From: Mytilus californianus
Taxonomy: Eukaryota > Mollusca > Bivalvia > Mytilida > Mytilidae
DNA: 64,000 nt
Direction of reading: 5' to 3'
Assembly (NCBI RefSeq): GCF_021869535.1
Contig: NW_026262679.1
Location: 81,093,143 to 81,157,142, forward strand
Below are positions 13,801 through 28,800 of the stretch, piece after piece. Position 1 is the stretch's first letter. Each line of letters opens with the position of its first letter. Both the position numbers and the translations under genes were made by a program. Below the pieces are notes generated by a model, which saw nothing but the letters and a program-made list of their open reading frames with translations, did no database searches and had not been told where the DNA came from.

Positions 13801-16800
13801 AAAATGTTGCTGAAATCCTTCTTGTTTTATAGCTGCTGTTTCTATTAAAACAAATCTTCAAAAGGTTCACAAATAATTTGAAAACACAATTTCTTGAAAC
13901 AAACTATTTTCAAAGTGTTACTATATGACTAATTGATATTGCACCTGCTGTCAGATTCTGTTCTGATTTCCGTTTTCCACTTTTCAAGGCATTTTGGCAG
14001 CTATTTTCCTAAATGAAATAAGAAAAAATAATATATATCATTCGTCTAAATAACAGCCCAACAATGTAAGATTCAAACTTATGCTACTGAGATATCATGG
14101 CACAAAATTGCCTTGCAATATGCCCAGCAAACTAGATCACTCGGCCACCAGGGCTCAATGAAATCAAGCTTTCAGTGGCCGGGTGGTATCTTTCCCGCTC
14201 AATTTTTATCAAGTATCGTAACACAGTACATGATATATAAGGCATGAAGATTGAACATTACAGATCAGCTGAATTATCTACCATAGAGAATCTTTCAAAT
14301 TAATATATGATGCAGTCACAGAAAAAATTATAAATTATAAGTACATCTGAACCAGTGACACCTCTACAACAGATTTGCAAAAATGGATGGACGGTTTAGT
14401 GTTTATAGTGCAGTGGCAGATATTACATATATACGTGTACAATCAAATGTTAAGGTGATTTGAAAATGAATATGAAATGTACTTTGTAATAGATCAACAT
14501 TAAGAGCTGAACTTTTTATCATGCAAATTTAAAATTTAACTGTCTGCAAGAAGACATATCACTGTGGATAAACCTCATTAATTGACATCGAATGCACCTA
14601 TTTTCGCTCTTACTTCTAAATGCCTAGTTTGCTTAGTGAAGGAGCAACAAACACCAATTTCATTTTTTATACCATGCCTGGGTTTGAACCTACAACTTTC
14701 AGCTCTCTAGGTTATCCATGACATTAGGACATTGTACATAGAAAGTATACCTTTGTCCAGGTATTGACAAGGCATTGTCTGCATTCAAATCTATCTGCTT
14801 GTAAATAGTGTTGGTCTCCCATGCAAAATGGTGTCTTATGAAAACTTCTTTTGCACAGCCCACATTTTTCCTACAATTAAAGAAAAAACTTCTTGTCACA
14901 ACAGGTATGGTTCAAACTTCCAATTAGTAGCAACATACCATTTATAATGATTACATAATTTGTGACACTTGTCTTGGTTTCAATTTAATCTTGATTGAAA
15001 TATGAAAATTAATATGCATATTCCAGACAAGAACATGTTAATGAAATATTAATATGAACCCTGCTGTGTACTCGACCTACATGCTGAGCTAGCTTTTTAA
15101 CTCATTATTCTGACTCCCAAGCCAACCAGTCTTTGCTCTTACTACTTAATGCTGCTTGCTTGTCGTTAAAGCAACAAATAAATACCAATTTTGAAGTCTT
15201 TGGTTTGACCTTGTCAGGGAACAAATCCTCAAACTCCCGCAGTTGAGCGAACATGCTACCATTCGACCATGGAGGAGGTATTATGTATTACACGAGATTC
15301 GGTGGTGGAATCTGTTTCTTTAATAATTTTTAAACAATATGCAGGCTAACTTATTCCTTCTTTTTAAATGATCTGCAAAAAGATGTGTTCTTTCTATGTG
15401 AGGTCATCAGGCATGGTAGACTTCTTTCATGCTGTCACAATAGGAAATTCAGAAGAAAGCAAGAAAATTTGACATCATAATTGAATATTGTCCAATGAAG
15501 ATCTTAGTTCAAACTACCTACATGTTGATTAAATAAAAAAAATCATCAACATGTCAGGAAAAGGATAAATCGTGTAAGAATTAGAGAAAAATTTATAATG
15601 GTTACCTTTTCTTGATCATCCTGAATCATGAATCCACAGACAGGACAGCAATCACATAGATAAACTGAAAAAAGTCCATTTTTATCATTATTTGAATACA
15701 CATCATTGTTTTATCATGGATGTAGCATATTGCTGTCTGGTATTTCATTATTAAGCACAGATTTACTATTTCAACATACACCTCACATTCATTTGGGTTT
15801 GTATTAAGAGTCTCTTGTTTACTTTCATTGATATCAACATTTTAATCTTTATAAAATTCTTATACACCAAATGCTTTATACACATTTCCTTACTTTGTAG
15901 ACACCTTTTAAAACTGTAGTCCAACAATTTAGTCCACATCAGTAGTGATCAGATAATTAGTGTCCTCCTCAAATGTTGACAAAACTCTTCATGTATAACA
16001 TTAGGTATTATGAATATAGTCAGGTGTTTTGATAATAGTTATTTTTTTTGTAAGTCAATTTTGTACCCATTTTGCAAATGTAATGCAAAAATGTGATTGA
16101 AAATTCATGTAAATATTTATTGAAATTATAATTGAACACAATCTTATTAAAACTTTCAAGATAGGTTGATCTCAACTTCTGAAATTTACCAAGAAAAATA
16201 TTTTTTTTAATTGTTGGTAATAAGAAAGTATATTATACAGAATTCATTAAGGTTAGATGTAAATAGTGATACTTTCAAACCATAAAAGTTTATTGGCTAT
16301 TCTTTTCCTACCCAACTTGATTTCATATGGACCAATATCAGTTAGTTGTTCATTTCTTAAATGGCGTTCTGCAAACTAGATAAAAAAAGCAGTTGTGTAA
16401 TGTAAACTTAGCAACTAATGTGTGTATTTATTAATTCGAATCCTTTTAATCAATTAACAGATATGGCTCATGCATGTTTTTAATCCCATATATTATATTT
16501 ATAAACAGTGTTTGTTTTTATCAATTAAATAGACATGTTTACTCTAATAAATGAGGTACATCTGATAGAAATTAACCTAAGTGCATGTATACATGTACCA
16601 GATTTTATTTTGAAACATTCAAATACAAAATAAAAGTCTGTTTTGTTGGGTTCTTTTGACAACTCAATTTTCAAACAATTAGACTTTCCTGAGAGATTTT
16701 CAACCCAAAATAGGTTAACAGATGTATTGATTTCATTTGCACAAGGTTGATTTCTATCCAACCCAGCTCAAACCATTCAGATTCAATTTGTTTTTAATAT

Positions 16801-19800
16801 GATTAAAAATGAGATACTTATTCAAAGATATACAGCTATATACCATTAAGACATAAACACCACAACTACTTCCATCATGTTGTTTAGAATGTTGTTTGGG
16901 AATCATATTCCAAGTCATGTTTTTATCCATCTCTAATCCAATCATGATTCTTCTCTCTATAAACATTCTGTAAAACAGGTAAAATTGTACATGTTTATAA
17001 ATGGATACAATAGTAGAATTTTTTTCTGAACACAATGAGTCAATATTTCATGTACATTTATGTAAATTTACAAAACCCATTCATCTCAAAACTACAATAT
17101 ATATTTTCCAAACATTTCTGATTTGCAATAAAAATTATACCAGATAAAGAATTGTATAGTTTGTGGTTTTATTCTCCAAAATTGAAACTGCCAGACAGGG
17201 GTGCGGACCAGGGCTTCCAAAATTATTTTTAGCCAGCCGGACATTTTATATATTATCCCGATTTTAATCCCTTAAGACTAAATAAACAAAAGGCAATTAT
17301 GGTATTCAGTTGCTGAGTTGGCCATCCCAATGGCAATGATTGACATTAAAAAAAAACAATATTAAACTTTCTTTGATTCAAATTCAAAGTTCTGACGTAA
17401 ACTGTTAAATTGGCAGTGCATCATTCAGAGTGTGCAACATCAGCGTACTTATATCTGCCTTAGACTTTTTATTTGTGCAAAATAACGTTGTCAAAAACTT
17501 TGAATTCGTTAAAATCTTATACCGGATGTTATCTTGACAATGGTAAAGCATGGACCAGAGACGGATACGTAAATTCTGTGTACGTTTGCAAAGCATGAAT
17601 GAGTGTACGTAGCTCTTTCTACGTTATTTCTTCAAGAAAATATTCGAAATAAGCGTGAGATAAAGGTATCAATGACAATTTAAGCATTTTTTGAAGAAAT
17701 TAGGATGCATAATTAAATTTCACACCTGCGCACATGCACACACGTGTACTAGTTCAAACAGAGACATGTCTCTGGTTCAAACAACGTGGTTATGACGATT
17801 TTTCATTTTCACCTTTTTAATTTTTTCATCAAATCATATTTGTAAACGTATTTCTGATAATTTAAATCTTTTTGACTAAATTAATTAGATGCAAACCGCT
17901 GAAATGTAAGAAAATAACTTTGAATAGACCGATCAATGTCCAGTTCATAATAGTTTACCTGTCACCTGAACAGGTAAATTTTAGCTGTTCGACAACTAAT
18001 TAGCCTTGATTAAAATGAGAAGGTATTAAAGTAGGGGTTGTTTTGATAGTACTTAATGATCATGTCACTTTTATGACCGGAAATGTGTGGCTGTTAAAGG
18101 CAAAAGGTTGGGTCAAAAAGATCGTGAATTATGTTAAAATGACCGTCTCTTAAGAAAGCCTTGTAAAACTAAAAAGTAGATGACCGTTTCATGCTTTGCC
18201 CAGCCGGACTTTTACCGGACAGTATACAAATGTCCGGAATGTATGACCGTTTTGGAAGCCTTGGTGCGGACTATAGAGTACGATAAGCAAGAAATTTTGT
18301 GTGAATTTGACTTATTTTAACAATTGTGAAGTGTTCTAGAATCATTTACAAGCAGTTTCAACTTCTGTTTGATGATTGAAAACAGGTTTCCATGAAAATA
18401 CTGCAAACAACCACACACATTGTGAAATTCCCGGTTTCATTAGACATTTTCTAACAGTTACATTTTTTTTACCTGAAATTTTGTGGCGAGAAGGGGATGT
18501 GGTGTGGACTATGTACCAGTGCAAACTATACATGCCAGATTAAAGTTAATTAAAAGTCATCAGACATTAACAGATATTAAACTTTCAAACCTTTACCTCC
18601 AGTTCAGCAGAATATTATTCTTTTGACCTTCGATTTCCCCCAAGGGATTATAAAAGTATAGGCTCCCAGTCATAGGTTCAATTATCTAAAATAAATTGTT
18701 TAAGAAGAAATTATAAATTCAATTAACATATCTGAAGGACAGGAATGCACCATGATAATAGTTTTATATGACATTGCCCTCATTTTCACTGCTCATTGCT
18801 CAGCTCAGTGTTTTGGTTTGTTTTTTCTTAAACTATAAGCAATAGGTCAACTATATTTGGTGTTTGGAATGATTGTAAGGTGCATATGTCTATCTAGGAG
18901 GTGTTATCTGACCTTGACCTCATTTTCATGGTTTATTAGTCAATGCTAAATTTTTCTGGTTAAATTTGTTTCTTAGAAACTATTACCAATAGGTCAACTA
19001 TGTGCATGGATGATTGTAAGGTGTTTTGTTTGGTTTATCAGACCTTGGCCTAATTTACTTAGATCATGATAAGTTTAAGTGACACTTGTAGTAAAGCCTT
19101 ATATTTAGGACTATCAACATAAAATCAATGATCAGTTAATCAGGCTAGACATTTCAGCGAGTGGGACTCTATTTTAAAAATTGTACAAAATATTTAAAAT
19201 TAAACATAAAATTCTGGAATACCATAAGATCCCAGTGAGCTCCATCTTGATAGTAAGCACCAAGAAGAATGTCATAATCCATCAGATGTACCTTAAAAAA
19301 ACCAAATATTGCCATGTATTGTTATATCATTCACCAGGTACAAAATTACCAAATAAAATAAATACAAAGATTGAATAGGAACAATTAAAATAAAATCGAT
19401 TCCTAAAGAGCTTTAATATAACTGAAATAGATTTTCAACACTGATATTTATCATTGGATGTGGAGAAAAGATATTACTGATTAAGATTTAGATTGAAGAC
19501 ATATCACCATTCTATTGAATTACAAATATCTGAAGTTGGCTTCACACCAAAATTAATTCCTTTTGTTCTTGATTTATAAGTACAGTTCTCAAGTATAATA
19601 TGTGGTATTTTTCCAGATTTTTCTTGCTACAACTTCTTGGAAAAATAAGATATCAAAGCGGTACTATAAGTTGGGTAAAACATATGTTAAAAATATATCA
19701 AACAAGAAGGAAAAAACATAAAGTAAAGTAGGGAAGAACTAACCATCATTATTTACAGGGGTAAAACAGTATGCCCCATCTTATAGATTTTATTTTTAAT

Positions 19801-22800
19801 GAAGTACATACATTTTGTAAAGTTGTGTTAATGGAACACTCTCCATTCAGTATTTTGGTCATTGCAGCTGTTGGAATTCGAAAAACTTTTCTATGCTGGT
19901 CATTTTCCCAGTTGGCAAGGCATCCTAGGTAAGCATCCATGACCTTAAAATTGTAGGTTGTAATTCAATTAAAAATAGAAATATTAGACTACTCTTACTG
20001 TTATACACATCTAATTATTTCAGTTTGATTTCTTTCACTAAAGCCTGTCATTGGACCTGTAGTTACATTCTCTTATTTTTATTGTTGATGGACAATTGTC
20101 TCACTGACATTCATATCACATCACCGTATTATTATATATATAAAGTTTGATCAAATTATCATAAAAATCTTTTTGCAACTATAGGTGTGAAAGTGCATTA
20201 TAGTTTGAACAGACATACTGATGGATGGAATTCAGCATTCCCAATCCCCTGCAATACATAAAAATTTAATAAGCATGTAACTATTATATTCAATTAATAT
20301 TTCTCTCCTCACAACTTTTGTACATTATAATAATTGCCAATAAAAAACTTTCTCTTGTGCACTCAAATCTATTTGGAACTATACTTAACCTGATCTGTAG
20401 GCCAGTTTTTATCTCTAAGGGATCTAATATCACCATCCGTTATATTGATGTTGAAAACTTTAGCAACTATATAACCAGTTTCTTCCTCCTGATCCCATAT
20501 CCCCTTAACTCGTTCTAGGACTGAAATTCCAAACCCTACTTTGTACTATAGTTACTACTTATGTGCCTTTTTAGAAAGTATCAGTCCACAGGCAGATATA
20601 TTACCCTATACTGACACATTATTCTGACTTCAAGCTGACCTGCTGAGTCTATGCTAGTACTCCTTAATAATCATGCATGTTATGATGGTATGATACTAAA
20701 CCCCCAACTGGAAGGATTGTGCCTGATATTCATATGATGAAGACATAATCTTTCAATCAGTTTAATTGAAGTCTGGAGCTGGCATGTCAGTTAACTGCTA
20801 GTAGTCTGTTGTTATTTATGTATTATTGTCATTTTGTTTATTTTCTTTGGTTACATCTTCTGACATCAGACTCGGACTTCTCTTGAACTGAATTTTAATG
20901 TGCGTATTGTTATGCGTTTACTTTTCTACATTGGCTAGAGGTATAGGGGGAGGGTTGAGATCTCATAAACATGTTTAACCCCGCCGCATTTTTGCGCCTG
21001 TCCCAAGTCAGGAGCCTCTAGCCTTTGTTTGTCTTGTATTATTTTTAATTTTAGTTTCTTGTGTACAATTTGGAGTTTAGTATGGCGTTCATTATCACTG
21101 AACTAGTATATATATTTGTTTAGGGGCCAGCTGAAGGACGCCTCCGGGTGCGGGAATTTCTCGCTGCATTGAAGACCTGTTGGTGACCTTCTGCTGTTGT
21201 CTCTTTGAAACATTCCCCATTTCCATTCTCAATTTTATTCTTTGTGGAATTTCTAGGTCTTATGTGTAACCTGCCTAGGTTTCAAACTCATGACCTCCAA
21301 GATACGAGGCATCGCTTCTTTTTGTATTGAAGGGTTTATAATAGAACCATACCCTCTTTATTACTCATCACTAATCACTCCTAATTAATGCATTCAAACT
21401 TTGTGTCCTGATAAAATTTCTAACTGACTCTTATCTCATGAGGATTCAATTTTTGAATTATCAAATGGATAACTGTTGCTTGCTATGACATGTGCAAATA
21501 AATTGCTGAATATATATACAACACTTGAGTTATCAACAATGAAAAAAGACAAATTTACCTTGTATTTCATCAATCTCCACACCAGTTAATTCATTTGCAT
21601 ACACTGAAAATGAAAATAAAAATTGTATAGGAATGTATGTACTAGATTTACCTGTTGCAGTAAGAAGTTACACTGCAGATTATACAGAATATAAAACAAA
21701 TACCAAATAATTAAATATGTTAAAACAGGAGGAAATATACAAACATTTGGCATCAGTGAAAAAACATTATTTGGAATTTTGATTGGACAAGATTTGGTTG
21801 AAAATCATACCTGATTTATCTATTATTTTTTTTTCTTTGAATGTCCTTTACTGTTTAACTTATATCTTGACTTTTCTGATCTGACTGGCAATCCATGGTC
21901 AGTTGGAATAATCTGGTCAATGTCAAGTGCCAGGCCTTCTAGTTTTGGAATAAGCTTATCTAGAGTTTCATGTGGAATGTTATATAAGGATGTCTCCATT
22001 TTTTTCATTAGCTCAAGACATTTCGTGAGACTTGCTTTAGTTTTAACAGTTCTTCTTGTGGTGATTTTTTCCCTTGATGTGTTCTGGTGTGGTTCCTGTA
22101 TCAGGTTGGTGTTGCAAGCTTCTGCAATATTAGAATCAACGATAAAATTTTGAAAATTTTTAAAGCCAGATGGTAGGCTGTTCCAGTCTCAATTTGGAAA
22201 AGTGTGAATCACTGACAGAATGTGCTTGCATGGTAAGTGATTCTTCTGAAAGTCCATACAAGAACATTCTGGTTTTTTCAGATTGATGGTATAAACATTA
22301 TCGGAATCCACACTCTGAACAATAAATTCCCAATCTCCAACAGCCGAAAAGTTTTCCAATGGAATTTCAGAAATTGATGGTGGCATTCTTGCAAGGCAGT
22401 GGCTTACAAATTTAGTAGGACGGTTGTGTAAGAATTTGGGAATGAAATCTGCATATGTCCTGTATCCTTCCAGACTTCTAACATTGTTTTCTGTATACCT
22501 AAAGTAAAGCATTAGATTAAATTACAACCTTCAATGTAAACTATTTTTCAAGTATAATTCTATTGCACTATAAAACAAACCTATTAAGCCTTCATATTTC
22601 ATAAATTTAACATACATCCATGAAGGTGTATCTTATTTACAATAAAGATATTATGGTTAATGAAAATTATAGCCTTCAATAATTTAGGATGGTGTCATTC
22701 AGAAATTTAACCTTATTCTGTAGAAAAAGCATGATTTAATATAGTGGTTTAGCAACTGTTGAATGAAAATAATGCTAAAGTTCACCTCACAATGAACATT

Positions 22801-25800
22801 TGTTCCAAGTTTACAGAAACAAATAAAGAATCTGAAAAATAAATATTGAAAGATTGTTTAAGAAAATCTGCAGAAATGAAAAACATAAAAAGCTTTTTAG
22901 ATGATAACTGATGTGATCTTAATTATTTCTAATACTAGCTACTCAAATTTAATCCAACAGATAAGCATATAAACACAACCTTTCATAGCTCGCTGGTAAA
23001 AATCTGTGAATAATTATGGACAGCAAACTAGACAGAGAAGTATCACTTGTCTCTGCTTAATAGTCTTTTTTCAACCTAAGATGCTGCCTTTCCAGTCCAT
23101 TCGTAGTGTTGACTCTGATGTTAAACAGATTGTCTCTGAAATGTCTAACCCATCTCTGAAATATGATATCAAATATTGATAAACTAAAATTGTTTCGTTA
23201 AATAATAATACTATACCAATTTGGAATGTGCTTATATGTTTTTGGAAACCTCCAAGAAGATTTCAACACCATTTTAATTTTTCCTGCACAATTGCTGAAT
23301 GTATTTCTTTAACTGTTATAGATTTCTGCTTTGGCGAGTTACACAAACCAATTTATAGAAACAGCAGTATTAACTTATAAAACTTTCGTAATAAGGACAA
23401 GAATTGTTGAAAGGTCAATATTAATAAAGAATAGAAATAGTCTCTGTGGTTGTTTAGTTTTTGCATTATAAAATTCAAACATATTTGGATAAAAAATATT
23501 ATAAAACAGCAGTAATTTCTCACAGCTGATTTCAACTACATTTTGTATGACTTAAGAATCAAAATTGAACCTGACTGAATATTTACTGCTAACTTTTATT
23601 TCAAAACAAAAACACTTCCAATATTGTACTAGATATAAGCTAGTGATTAGAATAGTCAGGAACCAAAATTCATGAAGCTTTCACATATTCCTATGTTACC
23701 TCTCGATGTCCAAGCCACCATGGTTCGAACCAATTTCTAAGCCTTTGGTTACATTGCCATACACGGTGTGTAGTCAGCTCTAAAACATGTTCGTGGTATT
23801 CATCTAATGAAGTTGAACTGCTTAATGCCCTAAATCTGCAACAATTGAAATGAAGTCGAGTAATAATTTATAGTGAAAAGGATGTTCAGGGTATTCTTCT
23901 AATAGGTGGTGGGTGGAACAAACCATAAATTGAAAACAAAAATTTCCTCCAATTATATATTTCAAATTTTCTGATTCATGGTAGATTTTGTCCTTGAGGT
24001 GACAAACTGACCTTTGAAATCCTCAATAATAAAAACTCAATACCCTAAGACAGGAAAATTGAGGTGACAAACTGACCTTTGAAATCATCAATAATATAAA
24101 CTCAATACCTTAAGACAGGAAAACAAAGGAGTTAAATTGACAATTTAGCAGTCATATACTGATTTTAATCCAGTATTAAAAAAAAAAAAAAAATAATGAC
24201 ATATACAGGGTATATTACAGTTAAATATAATTGGGGTAGTAGCATGGCAAGTTTTATTTTTTAACATGGGTCATTAGTCATTTATGACTGTAAGTCAATT
24301 TACATATATATGTGCAAAATTATTGTAATAATATTGGCTTTTAGTGAATTTGGAAGTTCCTTCCTACCATCCCACATTCATTTTAATGAAGTAATCATAA
24401 AAGATGCATTGATTCTTGTACTTAAAATCCTTCATGTAGAATAGTTGGATATTTGAACAGGTTCTCCACAATGTTACAAAAGAAGCATCAAAACATAGTT
24501 CAATCTGAAGGTTTGTTGAATATTTTTTGTACTTTTATGTTTATAATTTGTTCCTACCACAGCTCATGTTTTATCTTTCTTAAGGCAATAAGTCAAATAA
24601 TTTTCATTTCAAGTGCATAAACATTAAGGTTTCCAAACGATGCTCATATAAACTTTTCATATATAATTTTCCCAAAAATTAATGTTCACAATTTCTAAAA
24701 CTGCTATTTTCCAACTATTCTCAAGATAGGAAAGATTACAAACACTGGTACATATGTAAATAAGATATAATAAATTACAATTTTTTTAATTCTTCTTTTG
24801 CTTCAGTGCATCCATTTTTTTGTTTCTTCAACCATCTGTCCCATGCTTGTTCTTTATGGAAGTCACATAAATATACTTGACATCCTAAACAAAATGTTAA
24901 ACTGAGTTGATTCAGAAAAATATATTTTGATATAATTTAGATAGACAAATCAAAAACAACACCATCTTTTAAAAATAACTTATAAATGGTACCTAAATAT
25001 TTTGTGATCAAGTTTGTCTTTTTTAATGTATTATTCAAGATGTCATTAAAAAATCTGATAGCATACAACTTAATAAATAACTCTTTTAAAACTCCAATGT
25101 TAACTAAAGTATAGTATAATATAATTTCCGTACAAAACTTGAACTTAATAAAAAACAAATTGAATGCTCATATCTAGCACCTGTAAAGAAATTAACACAA
25201 TGGCATAATATGTGTATTATCATTTTGTGCAAAGGGATGACAAATAAAAAAGGTGGCAAATAGTGATGTATGAAAAAGGTGAAAATGAATTAATTTGTGC
25301 TATAAAGAATAAAGTTCAGAATGCTTCAAATGCATTACACCATAATAATAAAATACAACACTGCAAGAAGAAGCATGAAGATAAGCAATATAATATTATA
25401 GGTTGTTGCATGAATATTTTCTAGTGAAGTGTATATTTTATGAAGAATAATATTCACCAATATTCATGCAATAAGCCTTTAAACATTTAGCTAAATTGAA
25501 AAAAAATGCTTTAGAAATTATTTGTCACTGATGACATGGATAATTAGAAGCTATATTTGCACTGGTGCAATATTATACACCTATTTACTGGCTATGATTA
25601 CCCAAGACAATAAATATGACAATTGAAAAAAATATATACTGATTGCAGTACAATAGCATAGAATATTGCTCTCTAAATTTTAGTTACATTCTATGGAAAT
25701 AGTTTATTGCTATGCAAAAAGATATGTATCAAATATAAAAAGGGATATTTCAAACATCTAGTATTTATTTACACTTTTGATTTTTTAATTCTTCAGCTGA

Positions 25801-28800
25801 AATTTTTGAACACATTCTAGTATCTGACAAAAGACAAATTTATATCCAACAAAAATACACTATATGAAATATAATATGGAATATAATATGGAATAGAAGA
25901 TATATGTTTAGTGGTTACTCCTGCACTACCACACATTTAATGTGGGCATTTTAATCCAGCACCATAATGAGTATTTAAAGTGTGTAACCAGTACCAAAAT
26001 AAAGATCTGTCTATACACAGATGTATTGTGTGAAATTCTTACCACTGTAGAATCTGTAAATTAAAATTTTATGTATGTTTATAATACAAATCAACTTCCA
26101 TTAGTACTTAGTACTGTGATAGTGTTTTTCAATGGAACATTTAATCTAAAGGGCTTTTCATTTTAGTAACTGAATTTATGTTATCAAACAAAGTATTGCA
26201 TAGTTTAATACAAGAAGTCCATAACATTCAAGTAGTAGAAAAATAAATACTGCATTTAATTTTTATGCAGTTTTTTTCATTAATATTTTACTTTTTTAAA
26301 TATTTTCAATGCTGATTTTCTTTCTATCTATTTGGTTTGCATGTATCCTTGTGAAACCATTTACATGTACAATGTATGGCTATTGAACTATAAAACTTTC
26401 CTTCATATGTGGAAATCTATTAGAAGTTGTATTCAGCTAAATTGTGCAACAAATCTTTAAATTAAACCAATTATATTAATAGACTGTTTTTGACAATACA
26501 TCGAATGATATCAAATAAATAAGCTTCAGTAAGATTTACCTGGAAATGATTCTTCTATAGCTGATATTTCACAGGGATCATTATCAGTCATAAAGTAAGG
26601 GGGGTCCCAATCTTCATTCCACTGCATGATTTTTTGTAGTGCTTCCTTGATAGATTCTGCAAGTTCATCTGCTGTTATGAATGTTGCAACATTTATATAC
26701 CCTACATTGGTGTTTACACAAATGAAAAACAGTGGCAAATCATACTTTGATGTATTGTATGTTGCATCAAGCAAACAAATTTCTTTGCCATATAAATTCA
26801 ACAGTCTTTTTTGCCATCTGCTCTGGTGAACAAATACAAACTTTTCATCAGATGTTTTATCCTCTGGTCCACTGTAATAGTAAATAAAAATTACATTAGT
26901 CTGTACACAAATACTTAAGTCACACAGTCTGTCCTAGACCATAGTATCAGATGTAATGAGATGTTGGCAGTAAGCCCTCCCCCCAAAAAAAAATAAACAG
27001 CTTCTTTAAGTGCTGAAAGAGAAGCAAAGGATAGCAAAGTAACACTCAAACTTATAAGTCAAAAATAAAAGGACAATGCCATAGCTAAATTTAAATATTG
27101 AACAATTACTAATTACAGGCAGGGGTAGAAATTAGCACTGGTCCGGTGGTCGAGACCAGTAGATTTTGTCAGCTGCTGGTTCCGGTGGACCAGTAGAAAT
27201 TTGTCGATAAAAATCAAAGATTGCATTGTAATCTCAGTTTGTTTATAAAAAAATTATCTGCGAAATCAATTACATGGTACTAGTTAGTATTACAATTGAT
27301 CATGCTAATTAATATTTTGGGTATGGGTCCTTCACAACAACACAAAATGTGGAAATTTTTGGAAGGAGATTAACCGCCGGACAAAAAGAATAATAAAATT
27401 AGTGACATTTAAAAGGAAGACCGGAATAAAGTTTATGAAATTGACAAAAGGAAACGTGAATATCAAAAATCCTGGGAAAAAGATCGTGAGTGGATAAATT
27501 ATATAGTCGATTGCATTGTAATGAATTGTATAACCTGTGAAAACTTTGCAGTGACAGACCTAATATAATTTCAGTCGGTTGATTTTATGAATTAGAATGA
27601 AATTATTTTCTTCTGAATTGTCTGCCCATAGATGGCGTTTTAGGTAAAAGTATTTTGTGTGATTTGGCGGTTAAATCATTCGGCACGACATGGTCTACTC
27701 AATAGGTCACGTTAATTTTTATATCCATGCTATTTGATATTTTGTATCATGCATTAAGAGATTGATTGATTTACAAACTATTATGTTCATTGAAATATAT
27801 ATATGATGACATTTCGAGCTGATTCATAATTTGTATATGATAACTATTATTAAATGGTTGTTTATTTAACCAGCCCTCGGCTCTGTCGTGTGGTATTGCA
27901 CTTAACTCTTTTTTGTTATTTATTAGTATGATTATTATTTGTGGTTGTGATATATGGGTGTTAATGGAAGAAGAAGATGAGAAAAGTATTTTTGTAACAG
28001 GATCTTCAAATTTTAAGTTCAGATTCTGTACTTGCTCATGAACAACCAGAACAGCCCCAAAATTCTACAGGAATAAAGGAGAGGAAAGCATTTTTTGTCT
28101 AACATATGTAAAAGAAAGCATGAAAATAAAAGTAAACATCTATCATTTATATAATTTAATGTTGGTCAAACGAATGTCATTTTTGCAGGACCAGTAGATT
28201 TGGAGCCGGACCAGTAGATTTTTCAGTCCACTAGTCCGGTCGGCCGGTTCACAAAAAAGATTAAATTCGACCCCTGATAACAGGCAAACATAGACCAAGT
28301 TAAGAAATGGAAATAGAAATAGCTTATAATGAAAAAAGTGAAATAACAAATATACTGAACTCCAAGGAAAATTCAAAACAGAAAGTCCTTTATAAAATGG
28401 CAAAATCAAAATCTTAATCACATCAAATGAATGAAAAACAACTGTCATATTCCTGAATTTGTACAGGCATTTCCTCATTTAGAAAAATGGTTGATTAAAC
28501 CTGGTTTTATAGCTAGCTAAACCAATCACTTGCTTGACAGTCGCATTGAATTCCATTATGTTGACAACAATGTGTGAGCAAAAAAAACAAACATAAAGGA
28601 CTTATTGCTCAGACATCATAAAATTTATCTAAAATCAAATCTATTCTTTTATGTTGTATTTCCAAAGTACTCACTGTAAGCATGTTCTTAAATAAAAATT
28701 ATCATCTGGAAATGTCTTCGTCCATCCTTTAACTAAATGTTCAAGATTAGTCTGATCGTCTTTGGAAAATCTGCAGGTAAAGAAAACATATACAAAAATA

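Noticed and set aside
14060..14165. Functional tRNA gene
   Set aside because: A- and B-box-like words are present, but the cloverleaf arms do not pair; a SINE head is more likely.
21812..21851. Extension of the SWIM exon to a GTATGA donor at about 21812
   Set aside because: Adds in-frame TAA and TAG; the AACA|GTAAAG donor at 21851 keeps the phase.
22081..22180. Short intron from TCA|GTGATT to TTGCAG that would remove the TGA at 22189
   Set aside because: The resulting junction is out of phase and leads to an immediate stop.
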